From NCBI GenBank assembly GCA_030831085.1, contig JAURLT010000062.1, positions 1 to 64,000 on the forward strand: DNA of 64,000 nt, in the 5' to 3' direction. How positions within the stretch are numbered: the stretch's first letter is position 1; the number at the start of each line of letters is the position of its first letter. Positions 52,679 to 61,185 of this stretch are shown piece after piece. This DNA comes from Gammaproteobacteria bacterium (GTDB lineage: Bacteria; Pseudomonadota; Gammaproteobacteria; Steroidobacterales; Steroidobacteraceae). Made by a program: the position numbers and the translations under genes. Under the pieces are notes generated by a model, which saw nothing but the letters and a program-made list of their open reading frames with translations, made no database searches and had not been told where the DNA came from.

Positions 52679-53982
52679 AACCGAGCATCGTTCCCAACCA
52701 AGTCGCTCCCCAGTCGCACCCTGCCCCGAAGGGGCGAGCGGGGCCCCTGCAAGCGATCGGCCGTCGCGCCCTGCTGGCTGCGCTCTCGAAACTCGGCAGC
52801 GGCAGGCTGACGCTTTTGGAAAGTGGTGCGCAGCACTGCTTCGGTCCCGGCGATGCGGGGAGCCCGGAAGTGAAGCTTGCAATCAACGAGCCCGCTTTCT
52901 GGGCGGACGCCGCTTTCGGCGGCACGGTGGGCGCCGGGGAGTCCTACATCCGCGGTGACTGGTCCTGCAACGATCTGACCGGCCTGGTACGCCTGATGGT
53001 TGCCAACCGGGCAGTCATGGAGGCGATGGACGGCGGCATGGCCCTGGTGAGTGCACCCCTGCGGCGCATCCTGCACTGGGCGCATAGGAACAATCCCCAG
53101 GGCAGCCGGCGCAACATCGCCGCGCACTACGACCTGGGCAACGACCTGTTCCGCCTGTTCCTCGACGAGACCATGGCCTATTCCTGCGGCATCTTCACTC
53201 GTCCGGACGCCAGCCTGCACGAAGCCTCGCTGGCCAAGTTCGACGCCATCTGCCGCAAGCTGGACCTGCGCTCCGGCGAGCGGCTGGTAGAAATCGGCAC
53301 GGGCTGGGGCGGTTTAGCGATTCATGCTGCCAAGCACTACGGCGTGGAGGTCACCACCACCACCATCTCCCGCGAGCAGCATGACTACGCCCGCGACTGG
53401 ATCGAGCGCGAGGGGCTGGGGAACAGGATCACCCTGCTCCTGGATGATTACCGTGACCTGCAGGGCCGCTTTGACAAGCTGGTCTCAGTCGAGATGATCG
53501 AGGCTGTCGGCCACCGCTACCTCGGCACTTACCTCGGCAAGATCTCCACGCTGCTGGAGCCAGATGGCGCGGCGCTGATCCAGGCCATTACGCTGCAGGA
53601 CCAGTACTACGAGCAGGCCCTGCGCTCGGTGGATTTCATCCAGCGATTCATTTTTCCCGGCAGCTTCATCCCCTCGGTTACGGTCATCCTGGAAGCCATG
53701 CGCGACCAGACCGACCTGAAGTTGTTCAACCTGGAGGACATCGGCCCCCACTACGCCACCACGCTGCGCCATTGGAGAGAGCGCTTCATGGCCCGGCTGC
53801 CAGAAGTCCGCGCGCTGGGCTACCCGGAAGAATTCATTCGCATGTGGGAGTTCTATCTCTGCTATTGCGAGGGCGGCTTCCTGGAGCGGCAACTCGGCGA
53901 CGTGCACCTGCTGTTGACCAAGCCGGGCTGCCGGCGCCCGGCGCTCGCCAGCCTGACGGCATCTCAGGTCGTGCCCGGGTGA
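52675..53982 (+). CDS. cyclopropane-fatty-acid-synthase-like methyltransferase
   Basis: 435 residues, ATG overlapping the DUF1365 stop. The SAM motif is VEIGTGWGGLAIHAAKHYG; substrate-site marks are ESYIRGDWSC, HYDLGNDLFRLFLDETMAYSCGIF, QDQYYE and YLCYCEGGFLE. It methylates double bonds of membrane phospholipids. In this operon it may make cyclopropane rings or, like UfaM, a methylated precursor of furan fatty acids. The gene at 53979 overlaps its stop. Confidence 0.94.
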   Translation: MKPSIVPNQVAPQSHPAPKGRAGPLQAIGRRALLAALSKLGSGRLTLLESGAQHCFGPGDAGSPEVKLAINEPAFWADAAFGGTVGAGESYIRGDWSCNDLTGLVRLMVANRAVMEAMDGGMALVSAPLRRILHWAHRNNPQGSRRNIAAHYDLGNDLFRLFLDETMAYSCGIFTRPDASLHEASLAKFDAICRKLDLRSGERLVEIGTGWGGLAIHAAKHYGVEVTTTTISREQHDYARDWIEREGLGNRITLLLDDYRDLQGRFDKLVSVEMIEAVGHRYLGTYLGKISTLLEPDGAALIQAITLQDQYYEQALRSVDFIQRFIFPGSFIPSVTVILEAMRDQTDLKLFNLEDIGPHYATTLRHWRERFMARLPEVRALGYPEEFIRMWEFYLCYCEGGFLERQLGDVHLLLTKPGCRRPALASLTASQVVPG

Positions 53983-55406
53983 CCAAGCCGCACCCCGCAG
54001 CGCCCTGGCTGCCAGTATTGCGCGAGTCCCTGGGGCCGGATGGATACCTCGATCAAGCCGGCGACCTTGAACCCTTCCTCAGCGACTGGCGAAAACTATA
54101 TCGCGGCAGCACGCCGCTGGTGGCCCTGCCGGCGACGACCGCCGAGGTCGCTTCCGTAGTAAGGCTGTGTGCGGAGTATCGAGTGCCCATCGTTCCGCAC
54201 GGGGGCAATACCAGCTACTGCGGGGGTGCGACACCGTCGGAGTCGGGGGCCGAAGTGGTGCTGTCCCTGCGCCGGCTCAACCGGGTGCGCGAGGTGGACA
54301 CGGCCAACTACTCAGTCACCGTGGAGGCCGGTTGCATCCTGGCGAGGCTGCAGGAGGCTGCCGAGGAGGCAGGTCGCTACTTTCCCATGTCGCTGGGCTC
54401 GGAAGGATCCTGCACGGTGGGCGGCAACCTCTCCACCAATGCAGGCGGCACGGCGGTGCTGCGCTATGGAATGATGAGGGACCTCGTGCTGGGGCTGGAG
54501 GTGGTGCTCCCGGACGGGCGGATACTCGATCAACTCAGGTGCCTGCGCAAGGACAACACCGGTTACGACCTGAAACAACTTTTCATTGGCGCGGAAGGCA
54601 GCCTCGGCGTCATCACCGCCGCATGCCTCAAGTTATTCCCAAGGCCAGCGGCTCATGCCACCGCAATGGTCGGGCTGAACTCGGTTGCCGACGCCGTGAC
54701 CCTGCTCGGGCGGCTGCGCGATGCGGTCGGGGACGCGGTAGTGACCTTCGAACTCATCCCGGCGGCCGCGCTGGAACTGGTGGGGCGACACATCGACAGC
54801 GTTCACCTGCCGTTTGAGATGCCACCTCCCTTCTGCGTGCTGATGGAACTGGCGCTGCCGGCGCCTGACTCCGATCTCGTCGCGCGGCTCGAGGCCCTGC
54901 TGGGTTCGGGCCTCGAGTCCGGACTGTTGTGCGATGCAGTGCTCGCCGACTCGCTGGCCAGGCGAGAGCAGCTCTGGAAACTTCGCGAGTCCATCCCCGA
55001 GGCCCAGACCCGCGAGGGCGCCAGCCTCAAGCACGACATCTCCCTGCCCACCAGTGCCCTGCCCGGGTTCATGGCCGAAGCGGTGCCGCTGGTGGATTCC
55101 ATCATCCCGGCTGCCCGGGTCATCGCCTACGGTCATCTCGGCGATGGCAACCTGCACTTCAACGTCAGCCCGCCGACGAACACTGAGGCTGCGGATTTCC
55201 TGGAGCAGGGCCCGGCGCTCAAGCGCGCCGTCCACGACCTGGTGAAGGCACGCGGCGGGAGCTTCAGTGCCGAACATGGGATCGGTCGGCTCAAGGTGGG
55301 CGAGCTCGAGCGCTACGAAGATCCGGTGGCCCTCAGCCTGATGCGTCAACTCAAGCAAAGCCTCGACCCGCTCGGCATCATGAATCCCGGCAAGGTGCTC
55401 GCCTGA
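53979..55406 (+). CDS. FAD-linked oxidase, D-2-hydroxyacid dehydrogenase-like
   Basis: 475 residues from GTG 53979 (GTGA overlap). The FAD-binding part has PHGGNTSYCGGA, GSEGSCTVGGNLSTNAGG, GAEGSLGVIT; the C-terminal part has AYGHLGDGNLHFNV and SAEHGIGRLK, with the two His of the VAO/D-lactate-glycolate group. It oxidises a D-2-hydroxyacid with a flavin; D-2-hydroxyglutarate or D-lactate are the usual substrates. Its place in the lipid operon is unexplained. Confidence 0.93.
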   Translation: MTKPHPAAPWLPVLRESLGPDGYLDQAGDLEPFLSDWRKLYRGSTPLVALPATTAEVASVVRLCAEYRVPIVPHGGNTSYCGGATPSESGAEVVLSLRRLNRVREVDTANYSVTVEAGCILARLQEAAEEAGRYFPMSLGSEGSCTVGGNLSTNAGGTAVLRYGMMRDLVLGLEVVLPDGRILDQLRCLRKDNTGYDLKQLFIGAEGSLGVITAACLKLFPRPAAHATAMVGLNSVADAVTLLGRLRDAVGDAVVTFELIPAAALELVGRHIDSVHLPFEMPPPFCVLMELALPAPDSDLVARLEALLGSGLESGLLCDAVLADSLARREQLWKLRESIPEAQTREGASLKHDISLPTSALPGFMAEAVPLVDSIIPAARVIAYGHLGDGNLHFNVSPPTNTEAADFLEQGPALKRAVHDLVKARGGSFSAEHGIGRLKVGELERYEDPVALSLMRQLKQSLDPLGIMNPGKVLA

Positions 55407-55407
55407 G

Positions 55408-55974
55408 ATGGTAGCCCGCTCAGTACGCACATTGAGCTTGCCGCTGCATACCCCGCGGCTGCTGATCCGCGACCTTGAACCGCGGGATGAAGATGCCTAC
55501 GCGGCCCTATACGCCAACCGGCAGGTGCACCGTCATCTGCCCTTCGGCGCCCGGGACCAAGCTGGGGCCCGGCGGCAGCTGGCCGGTATCCTCGCCGCAC
55601 CCAAGCGGGCAAGGCGGGATGCCTGGGAGCTCGGCGTCGAGCTGCAGGTGTCACCAGGACTGATCGGCGCCTGCGACCTGACCTGGCACTCATCGCGCGA
55701 GGCTGAGATCGGCTATCTGCTGGACCCCGCCTACTGGGGCACCGGACTCGGGATCGAACTGGTGCGCGCCCTGCTGGCAGCCGCCTTTACCGAGCTGGGG
55801 GTGGCGCGGGTACTGGCCCACGTCGAGGTCTCGAACCGGCGCTCCATCGAACTGCTGGAGCGGGCCGGACTGGCCTGGGAGGCTACCCTGCGCCGCTTCG
55901 CGCAGGTCGACTCTCGCTGGTGGGACGTCCATCTGTACTCGGTCACCCGCGAGCAGTGGAACAGCGACCCCTGA
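55408..55974 (+). CDS. GNAT acetyltransferase, RimJ/RimL type
   Basis: 188 residues. TPRLLIRDLEPRDEDAY at the start, EIGYLLDPAYWGTGLGIELV with the acetyl-CoA loop, and VEVSNRRSIELLERAGLAWEA are typical of RimJ/RimL-like N-acetyltransferases. One base after the FAD oxidase stop, so probably the last gene of the operon. Acceptor could be a ribosomal protein N terminus or a small amine. Confidence 0.9.
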   Translation: MVARSVRTLSLPLHTPRLLIRDLEPRDEDAYAALYANRQVHRHLPFGARDQAGARRQLAGILAAPKRARRDAWELGVELQVSPGLIGACDLTWHSSREAEIGYLLDPAYWGTGLGIELVRALLAAAFTELGVARVLAHVEVSNRRSIELLERAGLAWEATLRRFAQVDSRWWDVHLYSVTREQWNSDP

Positions 55975-55998
55975 TCTGGATCGAGAGCTTGATGGCGC

Positions 55999-56892
55999 TC
56001 AGTCCTGGCCCCTCCCCGGCTTGCTGCCCCAGCCGCCCGGGCGCTCCCGGATCAAGCCCTCCTGGGCGACGCTGGCCACCAGCCGGCCGCCACGGTCGTA
56101 GATGCTGCCGCGGGCAAAGCCCCGTGAGCTGGAACGGCTTGGGCTGTCGATGCTGTAAAGCAGCCAGTCGTCCACCCGGAGTTCGCGGTGGAACCACAGC
56201 GCGTGATCGATGCTCGCCATCTGCAGGTCGTAGAAGGGCTGGCCATGCGGCAGGTTGGCGGTGTCCAGCAGGTGGTAATCGGAGACATACGCCAGCAGGC
56301 AGTTATGCAAGGTGTCATGGCTGTCTGGCAGGCGACCCACCAGCCTGAACCACACATGCTTGAGCGGCTCACGGCGCTCCGGCTTTGAGTAATCCGCCGG
56401 CCGCACCGGGCGAAACTCGAAAGGCCTGTCGTACTCGAAGAACCGCCGCACCTTTTCGGGGACCCGTTCCAGATCCAGCCCCTGGAACTGGGCACGGTCA
56501 TCGGCCAGGCTGTCTGGACCCGGCACCTCGGGCATCTCCGAATGGTGCTCGGAGCCTGACTCGCCCACGTGGAAGGACGAGGACATGGTCAGGATTGGCT
56601 GGCCATGCTGGATGGCCACCACGCGTCGGCTGGTGAAACTGCCACCATCACGGGTCCGCTCCACCTGATAGACGATGGGCGCATTGAAATCGCCCCGCCT
56701 GAGAAAGTAGGCGTGCAGGGAATGCACGCGACGCTCGCTGACCGTGCGCGAGGCCGCCACCAGGGCTTGACCCAACACCTGTCCGCCGAACACCTGCGGC
56801 GCCCCGATGTCCCGGCTCACCCCCCGAAACAGGTTGTCTTCCAGCCGCTCGAGGTCGAGCAGTTCCACCAGCTCAGCCAGCCTTTTGTCCAT
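55999..56892 (-). CDS. tesB: acyl-CoA thioesterase II TesB
   Basis: 297 residues, double hot-dog fold. APQVFGGQVLGQALVAA, SLHAYFLRRGD, TRDGGSFTSRRVVAIQ, MASIDHALWFHR and SSRGFARGSIYDRGGRLVASVAQEG contain the Asp, Thr/Ser and Gln of the active site. It hydrolyses medium- to long-chain acyl-CoA. Single gene, convergent with the GNAT gene, divergent from the kinase. Confidence 0.95.
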   Translation of the reverse strand: MDKRLAELVELLDLERLEDNLFRGVSRDIGAPQVFGGQVLGQALVAASRTVSERRVHSLHAYFLRRGDFNAPIVYQVERTRDGGSFTSRRVVAIQHGQPILTMSSSFHVGESGSEHHSEMPEVPGPDSLADDRAQFQGLDLERVPEKVRRFFEYDRPFEFRPVRPADYSKPERREPLKHVWFRLVGRLPDSHDTLHNCLLAYVSDYHLLDTANLPHGQPFYDLQMASIDHALWFHRELRVDDWLLYSIDSPSRSSSRGFARGSIYDRGGRLVASVAQEGLIRERPGGWGSKPGRGQD

Positions 56893-56936
56893 GTGCCTAG
56901 CGTAGCAGGGCTGGCGGCGTTAGACTCGCGCGCCCC

Positions 56937-57671
56937 ATGCAGCCCCTCATCCTCAAGTTCGGAAGTTCGGTCCTGGCCAACGCGTCAGCGCTCCCCCTGG
57001 TGGCGGACGATATCGTACGGGCCGCAGCTGATGGGCGGGGGGTCGTGGCCGTGGTGTCCGCTTTCGCTGGAGTGACCGACGGGCTGATCCGGCGCGCGGA
57101 GTCGGTGGGTGGAGCCGTCGACCCCTATGCTTATGCTGCCCTGGTGGGCAGCGGCGAACTCGAATCAGCCTCCATGCTCGCCCTCACCCTCGCTGCGGGA
57201 GGGCGACCGGCGCGCTTGTTGACGCCAGAGCAGTTTACCCTGCGCGCGCGCGGCAACCCGCTCGATGCCGAACCGCATGATTTCGATCGCGAGCAGTTGG
57301 CGCGCGCGCTGGACGAAACCGGGATCGCCATCGTGCCGGGTTTCATCGCTCACGATGACCGAAACCGGACCCTGCTGCTCGGTCGTGGGGGGTCCGACTA
57401 CACGGCGCTGTTCCTGGCGGCACGGCTCAACGGTCGCTGCCGCCTGGTCAAGGACGTCGACGGGCTGTATGAGCGGGATCCGGCAGTGCCCGGGCCGGCG
57501 CCGAGCCGTTACCGGTCGGTAGAGTGGAGCGAAGCGCTGCGGGTGGCGGGCAAGCTGGTGCAGCCAAAGACCATCCGCTTCGCCGAGTCACTCGGCCTGC
57601 AGTTCGAGGTCGGCTGTATCGGCGGCGACGACGGAACCCTGGTGGGACCCGGTCCCGTGCAGTTGTACTAG
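56937..57671 (+). CDS. aspartokinase-like amino-acid kinase without ACT domains
   Basis: 244 residues. KFGSSVLANASALPLVADD, VSAFAGVTDGLI, VGSGELESASML, VPGFIAHD, LGRGGSDYTALFLAA and KDVDGLY follow the aspartokinase catalytic domain block by block. It stops after VQPKTIRFAESLGLQFEVG, where the regulatory ACT domains would begin, so it is a free catalytic domain. It could be an unregulated aspartate kinase or act on another acid. No threonine, lysine or ectoine genes are near. Confidence 0.85.
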   Translation: MQPLILKFGSSVLANASALPLVADDIVRAAADGRGVVAVVSAFAGVTDGLIRRAESVGGAVDPYAYAALVGSGELESASMLALTLAAGGRPARLLTPEQFTLRARGNPLDAEPHDFDREQLARALDETGIAIVPGFIAHDDRNRTLLLGRGGSDYTALFLAARLNGRCRLVKDVDGLYERDPAVPGPAPSRYRSVEWSEALRVAGKLVQPKTIRFAESLGLQFEVGCIGGDDGTLVGPGPVQLY

Positions 57672-57684
57672 CGCCGGGGTCCGC

Positions 57685-58731
57685 TCAACCGCCTTCCTGA
57701 ACGCCGAGGCGCTGCTGCATGACCGGGCTGGTGGTGGTGTATTGCAGGAACTGCCGCTTGCCGGGGTACACGTGGCCCTGCACGCCAAACGCCGCCAGCG
57801 CGGCCTCGTGAAAACCCGAGAGGATCAGTTTTTTCTTGCCGGGATAGGTGTTGATGTCGCCGACGGCGAAAATCCCCGGCACGCTGGTCTGGAACTTCTC
57901 GGTGTCTACCTTGAGGGCCTTCTTCTCGAGTTCCAGGCCCCACTCGGCGATCGGTCCCAGCTTGGGGTGCAGGCCGAAGAAGGCAAAGGCATGGTCGCAG
58001 GAGACCTCTTCCTCGCCACCGCTGAGAAGCCGGACCGTCACCGCGGCTCGCTCGCCGTCCCCAAGCTTGAAGGCACCCACCTGGCCCGTCAGGTGGCGCA
58101 GCTTGCCGGCCTCGGCGAGCTGCTTCATGCGCTCCACGCTGGCGGGCTGGGCACGAAACTCCTCGCGCCGGTGCACCAGCGTGACTGAACGTGCCTTGCC
58201 GGTGAATTCGAGCACCCAGTCCAGCGCGCTGTCGCCACCGCCGGCGATCAGCAGGTCCTGGCCATGGAAGCGATCAGCCTGACTGACCCGGTAGTGGAGA
58301 CGATAGCCCTCCAGTTCCGCCGCGCCCTCCACGGCCAGCCGCTTGGGCTGGAACGAACCAAGGCCCGCGGCGATGATCACGGCGCCTGCGTCGAAGCGAT
58401 TACCGAGGGCAGTTTCCACGTCGAACCTGCGATCCTCCCTCGGCGTCAAGCGAGTGACTTCTTGCCCAAGGTGAAAACCGGCACCGAACGGCTTGATCTG
58501 CTCCAACAGGCGGTCAACCAACTCCTGCGCTCCGCACACCGGCAGGGCAGGAATGTCGTAGATCGGCTTGTCCGGATAGAGCTCGGTACACTGGCCACCT
58601 GGATTGACCAGGGAGTCGATCACCTGGCACTTGATACCGAGCAGGCCGAGTTCGAACACGGCGAACAGGCCGCTGGGGCCGGCGCCAATGATCACGCACT
58701 CCGTTTCGATGGGTTGACTTGGGGTATTCAT
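57685..58731 (-). CDS. ferredoxin-NADP reductase, thioredoxin-reductase-like type
   Basis: 348 residues from ATG 58731. VIIGAGPSGLFAVFELG and AGGGDSALDWVLEF are FAD and NADPH sites; the CxxC of thioredoxin reductase is absent and replaced by the NPGGQCTELYPDKPIYDIP segment typical of YumC/FNR type 2. GIFAVGDINTYPGKKKLI is the second FAD motif. It moves electrons between NADPH and ferredoxin and could serve the Rieske oxygenases of this chromosome, though it is 30 kb away. Confidence 0.93.
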   Translation of the reverse strand: MNTPSQPIETECVIIGAGPSGLFAVFELGLLGIKCQVIDSLVNPGGQCTELYPDKPIYDIPALPVCGAQELVDRLLEQIKPFGAGFHLGQEVTRLTPREDRRFDVETALGNRFDAGAVIIAAGLGSFQPKRLAVEGAAELEGYRLHYRVSQADRFHGQDLLIAGGGDSALDWVLEFTGKARSVTLVHRREEFRAQPASVERMKQLAEAGKLRHLTGQVGAFKLGDGERAAVTVRLLSGGEEEVSCDHAFAFFGLHPKLGPIAEWGLELEKKALKVDTEKFQTSVPGIFAVGDINTYPGKKKLILSGFHEAALAAFGVQGHVYPGKRQFLQYTTTSPVMQQRLGVQEGG

Positions 58732-58803
58732 ACGGAAATTGTAGCCCATCGTCGCGCCATCACGGTCACGTATACTCGCCTCCCCTGAGCGCCCCCGTCC
58801 ACC

Positions 58804-60225
58804 ATGCAGGCAAGATCAGAACACTCCCAGCGTGTGCCCGCGCAGCGGATCGCTGACGACGGCTCACGACAGATCGACTGGCGCGCGGTGGCCGCACTTG
58901 CCGCACCGCTGGTGCTCAACACCTCCATCCAGGCGGTGCTGGGGCTGACCGACACCTGGTTCATCGGTCGCCTGTCGGTCGACGCCACGGCCGCCATTTC
59001 CGCGGTCTACTGGCTGGTGATGCTGGCCATGTTCCTGCTCAGCGGGGCAACCATGGCCGTCCAGACCCTGGCCGCTCAGGCCTGGGGCTCGGGTAGGTTC
59101 AGGCGCGCCAGCCAGTCGATGTGGATGGGCCTGTGGGGCGCACTGGGTACCTTGCCCCTGTTCGTCCTGGTCATCGTGAACGGAGACGGCCTGCTGGCGC
59201 CCTTCGGGCTCCCGCCGTACATCGAGGCGCTGGCCATCGAATACTGGGATCCGCGCATGCTGGGCGGCCCGCTGGCAGTCGCCCTGTGGGGGCTGACCGC
59301 CTATTTCAATGGCATCGGTCACACCCGACTGCCGCTGCTGATTACGCTGGTGGTTGCCGTGGCGAACGTGTTCCTGAACGAGTGGTTCATCTTCGGCATG
59401 GAACTGGGCATCGCCGGCGCGGCCTGGGCAACCACTGCGGCACAGGCTACGGGAGTCATCGTGGCCCTGATACTGGTGTTCAGAGTGGACCGCGAGCGAC
59501 TGAAGCCAACCCTTACCTGGCGACCAAAGGGCCGCTTGATCTGGCGCCAGTTCCGACTAGGTGTGCCGATGGCAGGCACCGCTGCGTCCGACCTGCTGGC
59601 AGTGTCCTTGTTCCAGCTCATGCAGGTCCGCATTGGGGCCGTAGATGGGGCGGCCACGCAGATCGTGATGGTGTCCACCTCGCTGTCCTACATGCCCGGC
59701 ATCGGCCTCGCGCTGGCCGGGACCACGCTGGTCGGGCAGGCCATCGGCGCGGGCGATCGTGACTGGGCAGCCCGGCTCGGTAGCGGCATGATCAGGCTCG
59801 TCTCACTGTGGATGGGCGGCCTCGGCCTGCTGCTTGCCCTGTTCGGTCCCTGGCTCGTGCCACTGTTCGTCAACGCCGCCGACCCCAACGCCAGCGCGGT
59901 GGTCAAGCTGTCGCTGACCCTGCTGTGGATCGCCGCCATCTACCAGTTCGCAGATGGCCTGAACTTCGGCTCCAGCTTTTGCCTGCGTGGCGCAGGAGAT
60001 GTGAACGTGCCGGCAGTCGTAGTCTTCGGCCTGGGCGCAACCGTGTTCGTGCCGCTGAGCTACCTGCTCACGTTTGCGCCCGGACAAGGCTGGTTCGGCG
60101 GCCCGGGCGCCGGGCTCGGCGCCATCGGTGGCTGGAGCGCGCTCGCGACCTACGCCGTGATCGTCGGGGTTTGCCTATGGCTCCGTTGGCGCAACGGCGC
60201 CTGGCGAGCCATCCGGCTCAGTTGA
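58804..60225 (+). CDS. MATE-family efflux transporter
   Basis: 473 residues, twelve hydrophobic segments in two halves. LAAPLVLNTSIQAVLGLTDTWFIGRL at the start and RLGVPMAGTAASDLLAVSLFQLMQVRIG at the second half are the paired first helices of MATE pumps. Such proteins export drugs or metabolites with sodium or proton entry. A -10-like TATACT lies about 30 bases upstream. Its last 51 bases overlap the convergent FGE-like gene. Confidence 0.92.
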   Translation: MQARSEHSQRVPAQRIADDGSRQIDWRAVAALAAPLVLNTSIQAVLGLTDTWFIGRLSVDATAAISAVYWLVMLAMFLLSGATMAVQTLAAQAWGSGRFRRASQSMWMGLWGALGTLPLFVLVIVNGDGLLAPFGLPPYIEALAIEYWDPRMLGGPLAVALWGLTAYFNGIGHTRLPLLITLVVAVANVFLNEWFIFGMELGIAGAAWATTAAQATGVIVALILVFRVDRERLKPTLTWRPKGRLIWRQFRLGVPMAGTAASDLLAVSLFQLMQVRIGAVDGAATQIVMVSTSLSYMPGIGLALAGTTLVGQAIGAGDRDWAARLGSGMIRLVSLWMGGLGLLLALFGPWLVPLFVNAADPNASAVVKLSLTLLWIAAIYQFADGLNFGSSFCLRGAGDVNVPAVVVFGLGATVFVPLSYLLTFAPGQGWFGGPGAGLGAIGGWSALATYAVIVGVCLWLRWRNGAWRAIRLS

Positions 60226-61185
60226 GACCTCATCGGCGGGCGCGTCTACACGGTCGTAGTCGCGGGCCAGCCGAAAACCGAGGTCTGACTGGCGGCGAGA
60301 AGGGGGCTCCGAATCCCGAGCCCCGGCCCTCGCCTGCGAGGGCTGGCTCGCCCACGACCCACCACGCACGGACTTGAGACTGCAGCCCCCCTGCCAGGTC
60401 CACGCCCTGCCGTCACGCGGTCGGCCCGCATAGCTGGCGGTAAAGCAGTCCTGGGTCCACTCGCGTACGTTGCCGATCATGTCGTAGGCGCCGAAAGCGT
60501 TGGGCCGGTAGCGCCCGGCCTCGCTCACCTCGGCAGCTCCATCCCGGCAGGCTGAGTTGGGCAGCCCCAGCCCGGTCAAACTCACGCTGCCGGCATCCAG
60601 CACGTTGGCGTAGTCACAGGCCAGCGTGACCGGCTGATCTTCCCGGGTATCTGCCGAGCCCCAGTAACGCGCGAAGTCGGTGCCACCTCGAGCCACGTAT
60701 TCCCACTCGGCCTCGGCGGGCAAACGGAAGCTGCGCCCGCTGCGGGCAGACAGCCACTGGGCGTAGGCGCGCGCATCCTCCCAGTCGATGCAGGTCACGG
60801 GATCGTCAGGCCCCGGAGGCAGGGCGAAGCCGGGATCCCGCCAACTACGCTCTGGATCCTCCACCCACTGACCACCGCTCAGCACCCGGCAGCCACGGGG
60901 TGGATCGTAGCCACCCTCCTCGACGAACAGGGCGAACTCGCCGACCGTGATCTCACGTGCCGCAATGAAAAACGGCCGGCCGAGGCTCATCAGGACCTCC
61001 GGCACCTCGCCCGTGGCGCGATTGGCTTCAGAGCCTCCCGGCCGCGTGCCCATGCGAAATTCGCCGGGGGGAACCAGCAACATCTCCGGGCACTCACCGC
61101 AGTCGCGGGTCACCGAGGCCGGCGCCTGGGCCTGCGCGCCCACGGCGAGTACGGCAGCCAGCCCAGCAAGGTAACCAGACTTCAT
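60175..61185 (-). CDS. exported FGE-sulfatase-fold protein, catalytic Cys absent (copy 2)
   Basis: 336 residues with a signal peptide ending VGAQAQA. The SUMF/FGE fold is clear: CPEMLLVPPGEFRMG, FFIAAREITVGEFALFVEEGGY, PVTCIDWEDARAYAQWLS, FRLPAEAEWEYVARGG, GNVREWTQDCF and VRGGSW. In true formylglycine-generating enzymes the segment after RGGSW carries the two reactive cysteines; here it reads ASQPSQARAGAR. So it is not a sulfatase activator. It may bind ligand or peptide. ATGA overlap with its paralogue upstream. Confidence 0.9.
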   Translation of the reverse strand: MKSGYLAGLAAVLAVGAQAQAPASVTRDCGECPEMLLVPPGEFRMGTRPGGSEANRATGEVPEVLMSLGRPFFIAAREITVGEFALFVEEGGYDPPRGCRVLSGGQWVEDPERSWRDPGFALPPGPDDPVTCIDWEDARAYAQWLSARSGRSFRLPAEAEWEYVARGGTDFARYWGSADTREDQPVTLACDYANVLDAGSVSLTGLGLPNSACRDGAAEVSEAGRYRPNAFGAYDMIGNVREWTQDCFTASYAGRPRDGRAWTWQGGCSLKSVRGGSWASQPSQARAGARDSEPPSRRQSDLGFRLARDYDRVDAPADEVSTEPDGSPGAVAPTEP

